Origin: Acinetobacter ursingii DSM 16037 = CIP 107286
GTDB lineage: Bacteria > Pseudomonadota > Gammaproteobacteria > Pseudomonadales > Moraxellaceae
Assembly (NCBI RefSeq): GCF_000368825.1
Contig: NZ_KB849717.1
Span: 1,215,601-1,279,600, forward strand
DNA: 64,000 nucleotides
Direction of reading: 5' to 3'
This document shows positions 17,764-25,865 of the stretch, one piece after another (position 1 is the stretch's first letter; every line of letters starts with the position of its first letter). The notes under the pieces were generated by a model. The model had not been told where the DNA came from. It saw only the letters and a list, made by a program, of their open reading frames with translations, and searched no databases. The translations under genes were made by a program, and so were the position numbers.

Positions 17764-19113
17764 GTGTCAAATGTCGCGGGTTTCCGCTTTGAATTAAAAC
17801 AATTGTTTCACTTAATGTGGCCGATTCTGATCACACAATTTGCCCAAGCAGGACTTGGTCTTATTGATACGATTATGGCAGGACATTTGTCTGCCAATGA
17901 CTTAGCAGCCATTGCTGTAGGTGTCGGTTTATGGATGCCTGTCATGCTGCTGTTTAGTGCAATCATGATTGCCACCACACCATTAGTTGCAGAAGCCAAA
18001 GGGGCAAGAACGCCAGAAAATATTCCTGTGATTGTCAGGCAATCTTTGTGGGTCGCGTTTATTCTGGGCGTAATCGCCATGCTGATTTTACAGATCATGC
18101 CATTTTTGTTGCCATTACTCGGTGTGCCAGAAAGCTTGCAAGCGAAAGCAGGATTATTTTTACATGCCATTGGTTTTGGTATGCCTGCGGTAACCATGTA
18201 TGCCGCATTACGCGGTTATTCTGAAGCTTTAGGTTATCCGCGCCCTGTGACGGTCATTAGCTTATTGGCGCTCGTAGTGTTGATTCCACTCAATTATCTG
18301 TTTATGTATGGAATCGGTCCTATTCCACACTTAGGGAGTGCAGGCTGTGGTTTTGCAACCGCAACGCTACAGTGGCTGATGTTTATAACTTTGGCCAATT
18401 ATATTTATCGCGCCAAAGCTTATCGATCTACTCAAGTGTTTTCACATTGGGAAAAAATCAATCCTGTTTTAGTGAAACGAATTTTAAAACTGGGGCTTCC
18501 TATTGGATTGGCTGTATTTTTTGAAGTCAGTATTTTTAGTACAGGTGCAATTGTTTTAAGTCCACTCGGCGATACGCTGGTTGCTGCACATCAAATCGCG
18601 ATGTCAGTCACCTCACAACTCTTTATGATCCCAATGTCACTCGCAATTGCACTGACCATTCGGGTGGGGATGTATTATGGGGAAAAAAACTGGGTAGCCA
18701 TGCGTCATGTACAAAAACTGGGTTTAGCAACTGCGACTTTTTTTGCGATTTGCACCATGAGTTTAATATGGTTTGCCCGTCCACAAATTGTGGCCATTTA
18801 TACTCAGGATCCTGCGGTATTTAACGTGGCTTTATATTTGTTATTGTTTGCAATGGCATATCAATTGATGGATGCATGGCAAGTAGGTGCGGCAGGCTGT
18901 CTGCGTGGCATGCAAGATACCAAAGGCCCGATGTGGATTACGTTGATTGCTTATTGGGTGATTGCATTTCCAGTCGGGATTTATCTGGCACGGGTTGCAA
19001 AGATGGGGCCTGCTGGAGTTTGGCTCGGACTTATTATTGGTCTCAGCATTGCTTGCGTTCTACTTTTGGCGCGGTTGTATAGCAATAATCGTAAACTTGC
19101 GGCACAACCATAG
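17764..19113 (+). CDS. abeM: MATE-family multidrug efflux pump (AbeM/NorM)
   Basis: A 449-residue, twelve-helix MATE exporter with a GTG start. The N terminus (SNVAGFRFELKQLFHL, then ITQFAQAGLGLIDTIMAGHLS) and internal segments such as GSAGCGFAT and AAGCLRGMQDT closely resemble my recollection of A. baumannii AbeM. AbeM is a proton-coupled exporter of fluoroquinolones, dyes and aminoglycosides. Here it would be the chromosomal housekeeping version. Its stop codon TAG overlaps the first base of a palindromic intergenic repeat. Confidence 0.92.
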   Translation: MSNVAGFRFELKQLFHLMWPILITQFAQAGLGLIDTIMAGHLSANDLAAIAVGVGLWMPVMLLFSAIMIATTPLVAEAKGARTPENIPVIVRQSLWVAFILGVIAMLILQIMPFLLPLLGVPESLQAKAGLFLHAIGFGMPAVTMYAALRGYSEALGYPRPVTVISLLALVVLIPLNYLFMYGIGPIPHLGSAGCGFATATLQWLMFITLANYIYRAKAYRSTQVFSHWEKINPVLVKRILKLGLPIGLAVFFEVSIFSTGAIVLSPLGDTLVAAHQIAMSVTSQLFMIPMSLAIALTIRVGMYYGEKNWVAMRHVQKLGLATATFFAICTMSLIWFARPQIVAIYTQDPAVFNVALYLLLFAMAYQLMDAWQVGAAGCLRGMQDTKGPMWITLIAYWVIAFPVGIYLARVAKMGPAGVWLGLIIGLSIACVLLLARLYSNNRKLAAQP

Positions 19114-19189
19114 ACTTGTTTCATCAGTCCCTTTTTCTTTTCCCTATATGAGAAAAATAAACAGGGTTTGAACAATGATGAAAGAAATC
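19113..19189. repeat. Palindromic intergenic repeat, copy 1 (77 bp)
   Basis: The ends GACTTGTTTCAT (19113-19124) and ATGAAAGAAATC (19178-19189) are reverse complements at 10 of 12 positions. The interior is a T-rich arm, then CCTATATGAG, then an A-rich arm. The whole unit aligns nearly end to end with copy 2 at 20549-20624. It begins on the last base of the MATE gene stop and lies 75 bp after the stop of the facing dehydrogenase gene. No reading frame is evident. Confidence 0.82.
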
Positions 19190-19264
19190 TGATCATCCAA
19201 TATGTTTGATTTAAAAGAAAATGCCAATCGGATTTGATTGGCATTTTTATTACCTATTTTTTTA

Positions 19265-20518
19265 TCAGGCTGACTTGGCTTTCGGACTGGCACCAATTTG
19301 CCAGACAAAAGGAAGTTCGGTTTGATTCACGATCCAGTCACCAATGACTTTTTCTTTATAAATAAGTGGATTATGTGAAGACACCGTTCGAGCATTACGC
19401 CAGAAACGATCGAGTTGCTTGGCTGTACTACTCGCAGAGGCACTGAGCGCGTTAAACAATTTAGTCGTAAGCTCTAGAACTAAATCAGCAATGACCACTT
19501 GCCCTTGTGCAGACTCCAATTCAGCATCAATGTTGGCCAGACGTTCTTTTTCATCAGATTCGGCAAAATGACTGAGATAAGCCCGTTGTAATGCTTCGGC
19601 TGTAGCTTGCGTAATTGCCTCACTAGCATAAGCCTGTGCAGATGCTTTTCCAATCACTTGTAGTACTTGTGGATCGTGTCGTGCCAGATCAGTATTGGCA
19701 TGACTAAAAATACGTTTACGCTCACGAACTTCCTGACTAAAGGTGTCTACCGCAGCCTGAGCAATCCCCGACAACGTTGCCAGATGCACCACCTGATAAA
19801 AAGCGGTTTGATATTTAAAACGCTGATCAAAGGGAATAATATGTGCAGCAGGCAGTTCTACTTGTTCCAAACGGAGTGTTCCACTTCCTGTGGTTTTTTG
19901 ACCGAAGCCATCCCAATCATCATCAACCTGAACCCCTGAAGCATGCCGATCAATCGCGGCAATCACATGCTGCTGACTGACTTCATCGTAGGCAAATAAA
20001 TCGATCCAGTCTGCAAAAATACTGCCAGTTGAATAGTATTTTTCTCCATTGACCAGCAACTTACCTGTTGCTTCATCTTGCGTAATTCTCGTATTTACAT
20101 CGCCAATCTGGACAGAACCCACTTCTGTCCATGCATTGCCAAAAATATCACCCGATACAAACCGTTCAAACCAGTCATTTTGTGGCTGCGTGCTATGTGC
20201 AACTAAACGATCTTCTACAAAAGCAAAGTGGCCACGTAATGCCTGTACGATATTAGAATCGGCTTGAGCTAATTCAGTCAATAATTGAAATAGCTGTGGC
20301 AATGACACACCTGCCCCGCCATAGGCAACAGGAACACGTAATGCACCGAAACCCGCCTGTTTTAACCATTGAATTTGCTCATAAGGCAACTGACGGCGTT
20401 GTTCACGTTCTAAGGCACCTGCTTCAATTTTGTTAAAAATAGGGCGGTACTTTGCAGCGACCGCCTCATAATCTGCGCCCAAAGAAAGCTGATCTTTAAT
20501 TTGCTCAAACTGACTCAT
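19265..20518 (-). CDS. Acyl-CoA dehydrogenase-fold oxidoreductase (SfnB/DszC-like)
   Basis: A 417-residue member of the acyl-CoA dehydrogenase fold. The start is placed at ATG 20518 (MSQFEQIK), preceded by GAGGATAAAAAG; a longer frame would run into the upstream repeat. The features are an N-terminal helical domain, a middle beta domain (DIFGNAWTEVGS, then DGFGQKTTGSGTL) and a C-terminal helical domain with RFWRNARTVSSH. The last motif marks the flavin-dependent monooxygenase subgroup (SfnB, SfnC, DszC) that frees sulfur from organosulfur compounds using reduced flavin. It is a diverged paralogue of the next gene upstream. Exact substrate unknown. Confidence 0.8.
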   Translation of the reverse strand: MSQFEQIKDQLSLGADYEAVAAKYRPIFNKIEAGALEREQRRQLPYEQIQWLKQAGFGALRVPVAYGGAGVSLPQLFQLLTELAQADSNIVQALRGHFAFVEDRLVAHSTQPQNDWFERFVSGDIFGNAWTEVGSVQIGDVNTRITQDEATGKLLVNGEKYYSTGSIFADWIDLFAYDEVSQQHVIAAIDRHASGVQVDDDWDGFGQKTTGSGTLRLEQVELPAAHIIPFDQRFKYQTAFYQVVHLATLSGIAQAAVDTFSQEVRERKRIFSHANTDLARHDPQVLQVIGKASAQAYASEAITQATAEALQRAYLSHFAESDEKERLANIDAELESAQGQVVIADLVLELTTKLFNALSASASSTAKQLDRFWRNARTVSSHNPLIYKEKVIGDWIVNQTELPFVWQIGASPKAKSA

Positions 20519-20548
20519 CTTTTTATCCTCATTTTGTTTTTTGTTATA

Positions 20549-20624
20549 GACTTCTTTCATAAGTCCCTTTTTTTCTGCCTATAGGAGAAAAATAAAGAAG
20601 AGGTAAATAATAATGAAAGAAGTC
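20549..20624. repeat. Palindromic intergenic repeat, copy 2 (76 bp)
   Basis: Perfect 12-bp terminal inverted repeats GACTTCTTTCAT (20549-20560) and ATGAAAGAAGTC (20613-20624) flank an interior centred on CCTATAGG between T-rich and A-rich arms. The entire unit could fold as one long hairpin. It is in the same orientation as copy 1. It lies in the 120-bp gap between the two dehydrogenase-like genes, 14 bp after the stop of the upstream one. Confidence 0.85.
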
Positions 20625-20638
20625 CTATATTCAAGTCC

Positions 20639-21907
20639 TTAACTCCACGCATGACGCGGAGGCTGAACACCATTAAGGTAGTAATTTCCAACAATGTGAT
20701 ATTTCCAGCGCACAGGATCATGTAACGTATGGGTACGTGCATTGCGCCAATGTCGATCCAGATTGAGCTCAGACAAAGTTGAGCGCGTGCCTGACAATTC
20801 AAATAGCTTATTCGCTGCGAGTATTGCCACTTCAGTGGTCAACACTTTTGCTTCTGCAACCAGTAAAGTCGCCTGAGAAACATGCTGTTCTGTCGGCTCA
20901 TCAATCGCCAGATCAATCTGGTCGGCAGCCAAATCCAATACCGCTTCTGCTGCACGAAGTTTAATTTTTAAGTCACCAATACTGGCAATGGTATAGGGAT
21001 CATCGGTCGCACGTTCCAAACCTGAATCAATCCACGGACGACTGTATTTTTTTACGTATTGAATGGTTTCTTCAATCGCACCACGCGCAATCCCAGCGTC
21101 TACCGCCGCCTGTATGAACTGGGAAATTGCGCCTGCTGCGGTCGGTCGTTCAAAGGCTTGATAAATCGGAACGACATATTCCTCACGTACAGGAACTTTT
21201 TTCAATTCAACACTACCACTGGCAGTGGTACGTTGCCCAAATCCAGACCAGTCATTAATAACATTCACCCCTTCGGTTTCACGTGGGACTAAAGCAGCAA
21301 AGGGCTGACCTGATTCATTAATCGCTACAATCGGAATCCAGTGCGCTAACAATGCGCCTGTGGCAAAAAACTTTTGTCCATTGATTTCATATCCTGATGC
21401 GGTTTTATGAATCGTGGTGGTCAAATCTGCGACCGTTTTACTGCCTTTTTCTGAAAAAGCATTACCAAAACGAATACCTTTGAGCACCAGATCAAAGAAA
21501 AAACGTTGCTGCTCCAAGCTGGCATCCAGACGTAAATGCTCTAAAAATGCCCAGTGGTTTTGTGGTAATTGTCCCAGTGAAGAATCGACACTAGAAATGG
21601 TTTTGACCACTTCCGCCAAAGTACGATATTTAACTTGTGCGCCACCAAAGGCTTTAGGAATGGTAATTCCCCATAAACCACTTTGTGAATATTGCTGAAT
21701 TTCATTAATAGGCAAACGGCGTTCTTGATCACGCAGGGAAGCTTCTTTGGCAAATTCGTGAGCCAATTGCTTGGCAACCTGAATTGCTTCGGCATCGTTT
21801 TGAATAATATGTGCATTTTGTGGTTGTTCAAACACCTGTAATGGCACAGAATTTGCTCGATGAGCATAAGAAGTATGGGAAGAAACCGCTGTATTTAGTT
21901 GGCTCAT
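20639..21907 (-). CDS. SfnB-family sulfur acquisition oxidoreductase
   Basis: A 422-residue acyl-CoA dehydrogenase-fold protein that fits the SfnB family. It contains GLWGITIPKAFGGAQV near the N terminus, RFGNAFSEKG, a WSGFGQRTTASGSVELK stretch in the beta domain, and LDRHWRNARTHTLHDP near the C terminus. SfnB-type proteins are linked to dimethylsulfone and alkanesulfonate use under sulfate limitation. It is followed by the paralogue at 19265 with a palindromic repeat between them. No flavin reductase sits beside them; the one at 25246 is with the methionine genes. Confidence 0.85.
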   Translation of the reverse strand: MSQLNTAVSSHTSYAHRANSVPLQVFEQPQNAHIIQNDAEAIQVAKQLAHEFAKEASLRDQERRLPINEIQQYSQSGLWGITIPKAFGGAQVKYRTLAEVVKTISSVDSSLGQLPQNHWAFLEHLRLDASLEQQRFFFDLVLKGIRFGNAFSEKGSKTVADLTTTIHKTASGYEINGQKFFATGALLAHWIPIVAINESGQPFAALVPRETEGVNVINDWSGFGQRTTASGSVELKKVPVREEYVVPIYQAFERPTAAGAISQFIQAAVDAGIARGAIEETIQYVKKYSRPWIDSGLERATDDPYTIASIGDLKIKLRAAEAVLDLAADQIDLAIDEPTEQHVSQATLLVAEAKVLTTEVAILAANKLFELSGTRSTLSELNLDRHWRNARTHTLHDPVRWKYHIVGNYYLNGVQPPRHAWS

Positions 21908-22155
21908 AGTGGAAAATCTCTTCAGTGTTTTTTAGGCTATGCAAATCAACATAGCACCAAAAAAATGAAGCTGTTATAGTGATTAACGCATTGTTTATGA
22001 AATGGTTTTTGCAATACTTTGCATAAAAAATGCAATATATTTAAACCCTTGTTTTTAGAATTGATTCTAATTTATTAACAATTTGAAGTAGGCAATTTAG
22101 ACTTTGTCACCTATGATCAAGACTGAATCCAGCGCGGATAAAAGGTAAAATAGAG

Positions 22156-23448
22156 ATGGCTAAAAATACGAGTTCTCCAGGTCGACGTTTTATGAAACTT
22201 GCGGGAATGACTGCCAGTATCGCGACTAAAACAGTCTCAAGCTCGATTCGAAATTTAACCGCGGATGATGAACAAAAACTTGCGGCGAAAACCAAACTTT
22301 TTCAGGATATTGGCGTTCAAATTGCAGATACTTTGGGCGAAATGAAAGGCGCAGTCATGAAAGTTGGACAAATCGCCTCGCAATATAAAGACATTTTTCC
22401 ACCAGAAGTCGCCAAAGCCATTGCCAAACTGCAACGCCAAGCACCTGCTGTTCCATTTAGCGCGATTCAGCAACAAGTTGAAAAAGAATTAGGACAACCT
22501 TTACTGACCATTTTTCAATCTTTTGAACAACAACCCTTTGCCGCTGCATCTATTGGACAGGTTCATCGTGCTGTTTTACCCAATGGACAAGAGGTGGTGG
22601 TCAAAGTGCAATATCCGGGCGTAGATGAAGCCTGCGAGAGTGATCTCAAACAAGTCCGTTTAGCTTTGCGCTTGATGGGTGTGATCAAGATTGATAAGAA
22701 ACTTCAGGATAAACTTTTTGCAGAAATTCAGGACAGTCTATCTGATGAATTGAATTATGAAATTGAAGCGCAAAACCTTGAGGTTTTTAAAACGTTCCAT
22801 GAACAACTAGATGATAAAATCATTATTCCAACGGTATATAAAAACTATTCTTCACGGCGTATTTTAACTTTAAGTCTAGAGCGTGGAGAGTCGATTGAAA
22901 CAGCCAGTACATGGCCTATTGAGATTCGTAATGAAATTGGTCGCCGTCTAATACGCGCTTTAGGTCAGGAAATCTTTTATTTAAAACGCTTCCATTGTGA
23001 TCCACATCCGGGAAATTTTGCTTTTCGTAAAGATGGCAGTGTGATTATCTATGATTTTGGCGGCGTAAAAACATTAAGTACCGAGGTGATTGAACACTTT
23101 AAACATTTGGTACAAGCTGCCCGCCAACAAGATGTTGCAGCAATCGAAAATCATCTGGATGCTTTACATTCGCTTTCAGAGAAAGGATTATTTCCCCAAG
23201 CGCTTTATTTAGAATGGCTTGAAGTATTATTACGCCCACTCACCACCCAATATGATTTCGCTCAAAATTCTGCACATCATGATGGCGTTATTTTAGTGAA
23301 AAAATCCTTGAAATACTGGGATGTGTTTAAGCCATCACCAGATACGCTGATGGTGAATCGAACTATTTCAGGACATTACTGGAATCTGATTCATTTAAAA
23401 GTCGATGATAATCTGAATGATTTATTTGAAGAACTTGTTCCTCACTAA
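22156..23448 (+). CDS. AarF/UbiB (ABC1/ADCK) family protein kinase-like protein
   Basis: A 430-residue atypical kinase of the ABC1/UbiB family. The hallmark KxGQ motif is KVGQ at 69-72 (MKVGQIASQYKDIFPPE). The alanine-rich loop AAASIGQVHRA, the VVKVQYPG lysine, the catalytic loop CDPHPGNF and the metal motif IYDFGG follow. Unlike UbiB proper there is no pair of C-terminal membrane helices, so this is a soluble ABC1 protein. Family members support quinone or lipid metabolism. No operon partner is visible. Confident in the family, not in the function. Confidence 0.85.
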   Translation: MAKNTSSPGRRFMKLAGMTASIATKTVSSSIRNLTADDEQKLAAKTKLFQDIGVQIADTLGEMKGAVMKVGQIASQYKDIFPPEVAKAIAKLQRQAPAVPFSAIQQQVEKELGQPLLTIFQSFEQQPFAAASIGQVHRAVLPNGQEVVVKVQYPGVDEACESDLKQVRLALRLMGVIKIDKKLQDKLFAEIQDSLSDELNYEIEAQNLEVFKTFHEQLDDKIIIPTVYKNYSSRRILTLSLERGESIETASTWPIEIRNEIGRRLIRALGQEIFYLKRFHCDPHPGNFAFRKDGSVIIYDFGGVKTLSTEVIEHFKHLVQAARQQDVAAIENHLDALHSLSEKGLFPQALYLEWLEVLLRPLTTQYDFAQNSAHHDGVILVKKSLKYWDVFKPSPDTLMVNRTISGHYWNLIHLKVDDNLNDLFEELVPH

Positions 23449-23502
23449 CTGAGAAAACAGTCAGGATATTGACGATCCAGTTCCTTATTTGACTTATTAA
23501 AT

Positions 23503-23520
23503 GAAATATTATAACATAAC
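23503..23520. promoter_or_regulatory. Possible Zur-like site before rpmE2
   Basis: GAAATATTATAACATAAC resembles the left and central part of the gammaproteobacterial Zur consensus GAAATGTTATANTATAACATTTC, but its right arm is poor. It lies about 30 bp before the type B L31 start. Zur control of zinc-independent L31 paralogues is established in other bacteria. The match is incomplete, so confidence is low. Confidence 0.3.
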
Positions 23521-23548
23521 TAAAAATAACTCAATTGGAGGGTTTCCC

Positions 23549-23797
23549 ATGCGTAACGGTATACATCCTGACTATCAACAAGTGCTCTTTCATGACACCA
23601 ATGCAGATGCCTATTTTGTGATTGGTAGCACTATCCAAACCAAGCAAACACGTGAATATGAAGGTAAGACTTATCCCTATGTGACTTTGGATATTTCCAG
23701 TGCATCTCATCCGTTTTATACAGGTGAAGTCCGTCAAGCCAGTAATGAAGGTCGTGTCGCAAGCTTTAACAAACGTTTTTCACGTTTTAAGCGTTAA
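23549..23797 (+). CDS. rpmE2: 50S ribosomal protein L31 type B
   Basis: An 82-residue L31 of the C-minus type: it contains no cysteine and so lacks the zinc-binding CxxC pairs of RpmE. The start is ATG 23549 ([14 protein letters not shown]) with TTGGAGGG directly upstream; an upstream in-frame ATG would add 16 unlikely residues. It carries [10 protein letters not shown] and ends [10 protein letters not shown]. It belongs to the large subunit at the bridge to the small subunit, and in many bacteria it replaces the zinc form when zinc is scarce. A terminator follows. Confidence 0.96.
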   Translation: MRNGIHPDYQQVLFHDTNADAYFVIGSTIQTKQTREYEGKTYPYVTLDISSASHPFYTGEVRQASNEGRVASFNKRFSRFKR

Positions 23798-23836
23798 TCT
23801 TGCCTTAAGTTTTTAGTTTTATACTGAATCCTATTC

Positions 23837-23878
23837 GAAGCCTAAGCAACTATCTCCTCCACTTAGGCTTCTTTTTTT
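23837..23878 (+). terminator. Terminator of rpmE2
   Basis: A perfect 10-bp stem GAAGCCTAAG (23837-23846) / CTTAGGCTTC (23862-23871) with a 15-nt loop is followed by seven T. Confidence 0.9.
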
Positions 23879-24057
23879 GGCTAAAATTCGGCCTTGTGTA
23901 TAAACATGAAGTTATCCACAGTTGTCCCTTCTCTTGTTGGTAAAAGCAATTGCAACTAAGTTTTCTTCAGCTTATTTGCTCAAATGAATGCTGAAACCCA
24001 TAAATTCAATGCTATGCTTCGTGATACTTTTGACTTGTCATTGAATCACGGAAAATC

Positions 24058-24390
24058 ATGGTACACGAACTCTTGCAACAGCTTCAAAATGGTGAAGCCA
24101 AATTTGCTGATGTTTTGGCGCATATCGAAGCACGTTTTGAACATCACCCAACAGCATTTAAAAACGGTCAACAACACAATGCTGCCACTGAAAATCAAGG
24201 CAGTGCTAAAGTATTGTCATTTGCCAAAATTGAAGGTCTGGATCAAGCGCAAACTTTAAATCTGTTTGCAGAACATTATGCTTCTGTGCTTGCAACACCA
24301 GAAAGTACAGATCATCAAAACATTCGTCAGTTTATGCAACATGGCTGGGATGGTGTGACTTTTGAAGGTCAGGCACTCACTGCAAAATAA
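24058..24390 (+). CDS. HopJ type III effector-like protein
   Basis: A 110-residue protein of the HopJ family (MVHELLQQLQNGEAKFADVLAHIE, NQGSAKVLSFAKI, HGWDGVTFEG). The name comes from a Pseudomonas syringae locus. The family is widespread in non-pathogens that have no type III secretion, as here, so an effector role is unlikely. Length and sequence are complete for the family. The start is ATG 24058, although no clear Shine-Dalgarno is visible. It is a single-gene unit with its own terminator. Confidence 0.85.
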   Translation: MVHELLQQLQNGEAKFADVLAHIEARFEHHPTAFKNGQQHNAATENQGSAKVLSFAKIEGLDQAQTLNLFAEHYASVLATPESTDHQNIRQFMQHGWDGVTFEGQALTAK

Positions 24391-24405
24391 AATAATAAAG
24401 TCATA

Positions 24406-24436
24406 AAAAAACCCAGACATCCTGTCTGGGTTTTTT
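24406..24436 (+). terminator. Terminator of the hopJ-like gene
   Basis: The stem AAAAAACCCAGACA (24406-24419) / TGTCTGGGTTTTTT (24423-24436) with loop TCC is 14 bp and perfect, ending in six T. It can work on both strands. Confidence 0.93.
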
Positions 24437-24731
24437 CGCATTTCCGTTTTAGGGTTAACTCCTGTCATCCCTCACGATCCTGATGATTGACTAATTGTTG
24501 TTGTTTTACGTCTTCGAACATCCTGTTCTGTATGAGTTCATCATAGGAAAATTGGATTGTGATGACTATGGGCAATTTTCCTGAATTGATGTAAGCCAAA
24601 GCTCACATTGAAATAGCTTTTAAAATACCGATTTGTTTCTCAATCGACTTTTAGTGTTTTCATGGTTGCATTTTAGATATAAACACATAATTCTAAATAA
24701 TAAAAATAATTTTTTTCATAACGCCATGATC
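24437..24731. other. Gene-free AT-rich stretch
   Basis: Between the hopJ terminator and the orphan ORF at 24732 I see no convincing gene, RNA fold or repeat. The sequence becomes increasingly A/T-rich toward 24720. Confidence 0.5.
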
Positions 24732-25073
24732 TTACATCGGAGGTGGAGCTGAGGAAAAATTAAGCTTTCCTTTATGAAAATATTTCTTTCCTCCATATGA
24801 TAAGTAAGATGTGTAATTATTATCAATCATGAGGGATACTGAATCTACATATAGCTTATAGAAGAGATTAGATTCTTCTTCCGTTTTAATACCAACTAAT
24901 TTTTCATTGCCTAAAATATTTTTAGCAGCTTCTAAAGCTGTATTATATTTATATATATCAATATCTTCTTGAACTTTCCACCATAAAATAATACTTTCAA
25001 TATTTTTAAAAGAGCTATACCAGAGAACTTCAAGTGCTCCATAATCAACTTGTACAGGTACTATAAATGACAT
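24732..25073 (-). CDS. Hypothetical protein, AT-rich orphan
   Basis: A frame of 113 codons from ATG 25073 (MSFIVPVQVDYGALEVLWYS); a GTG three codons earlier is also possible. No good ribosome binding site precedes either. The product is acidic to neutral and rich in Y, N, K and I, with no membrane helix and no domain I recognise; it ends FSSAPPPM. Base composition is clearly more AT-rich than the flanking genes. It sits isolated between AT-rich gaps, and TATAC/GTATA flank a 5-bp spacer at 25121-25135 upstream. It looks like an acquired or relic gene. Function unknown. Confidence 0.5.
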   Translation of the reverse strand: MSFIVPVQVDYGALEVLWYSSFKNIESIILWWKVQEDIDIYKYNTALEAAKNILGNEKLVGIKTEEESNLFYKLYVDSVSLMIDNNYTSYLSYGGKKYFHKGKLNFSSAPPPM

Positions 25074-25245
25074 CCTGATCACCGATTATTTATTTTATAT
25101 AGAATGAACATCATACAGCTTATACCAAATGTATACTCTTAAAAAACTTAAACAATATAAATCTAAAAATCAGAACTTTAGAATGCTTTTTTTTAATGCT
25201 GATCCAAATAAACAATTTACCTAGCTAACTAGACAAGCAATGATA

Positions 25246-25788
25246 TTAAACACCTTCGACTTGCTTTACACGATGCAAAATAGAATGTGCTTCATCCTGC
25301 TCAATCTTATGCCCAACCTGATGATAGCCACGATTAAAATACACCAAACTTTGAGTCTGCTGACTTTGTTGAATCGCAACAATACGACACATCAAAATCG
25401 TATGGGTTCCAACGTCCTGAACCTGATCAATTTCACAATCAAAATTCACTAAAGCATTTTCTAAAACTGGCGCACCTGTTTCGAGTTCCGTCCAGAATCC
25501 GTGTTCAAATCTTTGTTCAGGACTCAATTTTGACGAAAATGCTTGAGAAATATGCTGATGATCTGCGCCTAATACATTCACCGTTAAAATTTTATTTTCT
25601 AAAAAGTGTGCATGGGAACTTGATGCTTGATTCATACAAACTAACAATGTCGGCGGTGTATCGGTCACACTGCATACCGCAGATGCAGTGAAGCCATAAC
25701 GGCCAGACGCGCCTGCTGTGGTTACCACACTGACCGCACTGCTTAATAAAGACATTGCATTTCGAAAGTCTGACGCTTCAATCATCAT
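25246..25788 (-). CDS. Flavin reductase domain protein (MesD/MesX-associated)
   Basis: A 180-residue FMN-binding flavin reductase (HpaC/RutF-like split barrel). The start at 25788 (MMIEASDFRNAM) follows GAGGAATAAA. Motifs are SAVSVVTTAG, GFTASAVCSVTDTPPTLLVC near residues 30-55, and a GYHQVGH tail. It would supply reduced flavin. It lies 77 bp after mesD and in the same direction as mesD and mesX. That placement suggests it supports the oxygen-dependent methionine synthase system rather than the distant SfnB-like proteins. Operon membership is inferred from order and spacing. Confidence 0.85.
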   Translation of the reverse strand: MMIEASDFRNAMSLLSSAVSVVTTAGASGRYGFTASAVCSVTDTPPTLLVCMNQASSSHAHFLENKILTVNVLGADHQHISQAFSSKLSPEQRFEHGFWTELETGAPVLENALVNFDCEIDQVQDVGTHTILMCRIVAIQQSQQTQSLVYFNRGYHQVGHKIEQDEAHSILHRVKQVEGV

Positions 25789-25865
25789 TTTATTCCTCAA
25801 TCAGCTCAATCGTTTGATCACCCATAGCATCAAACGATTGAGCTTAGATCTGACTATTCCGAGTA

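Noticed and set aside
18981..19244. 87-codon minus-strand frame covering the first palindromic repeat
   Set aside because: It overlaps the end of the MATE gene and the repeat and has no recognisable features.
23912..23920. Perfect DnaA box TTATCCACA before the hopJ-like gene
   Set aside because: It is a single 9-mer with no second box nearby; one or so is expected by chance in 64 kb.
24058..24390. HopJ as a type III secretion effector
   Set aside because: The family is common in bacteria without type III secretion, and none of that machinery is in the window.
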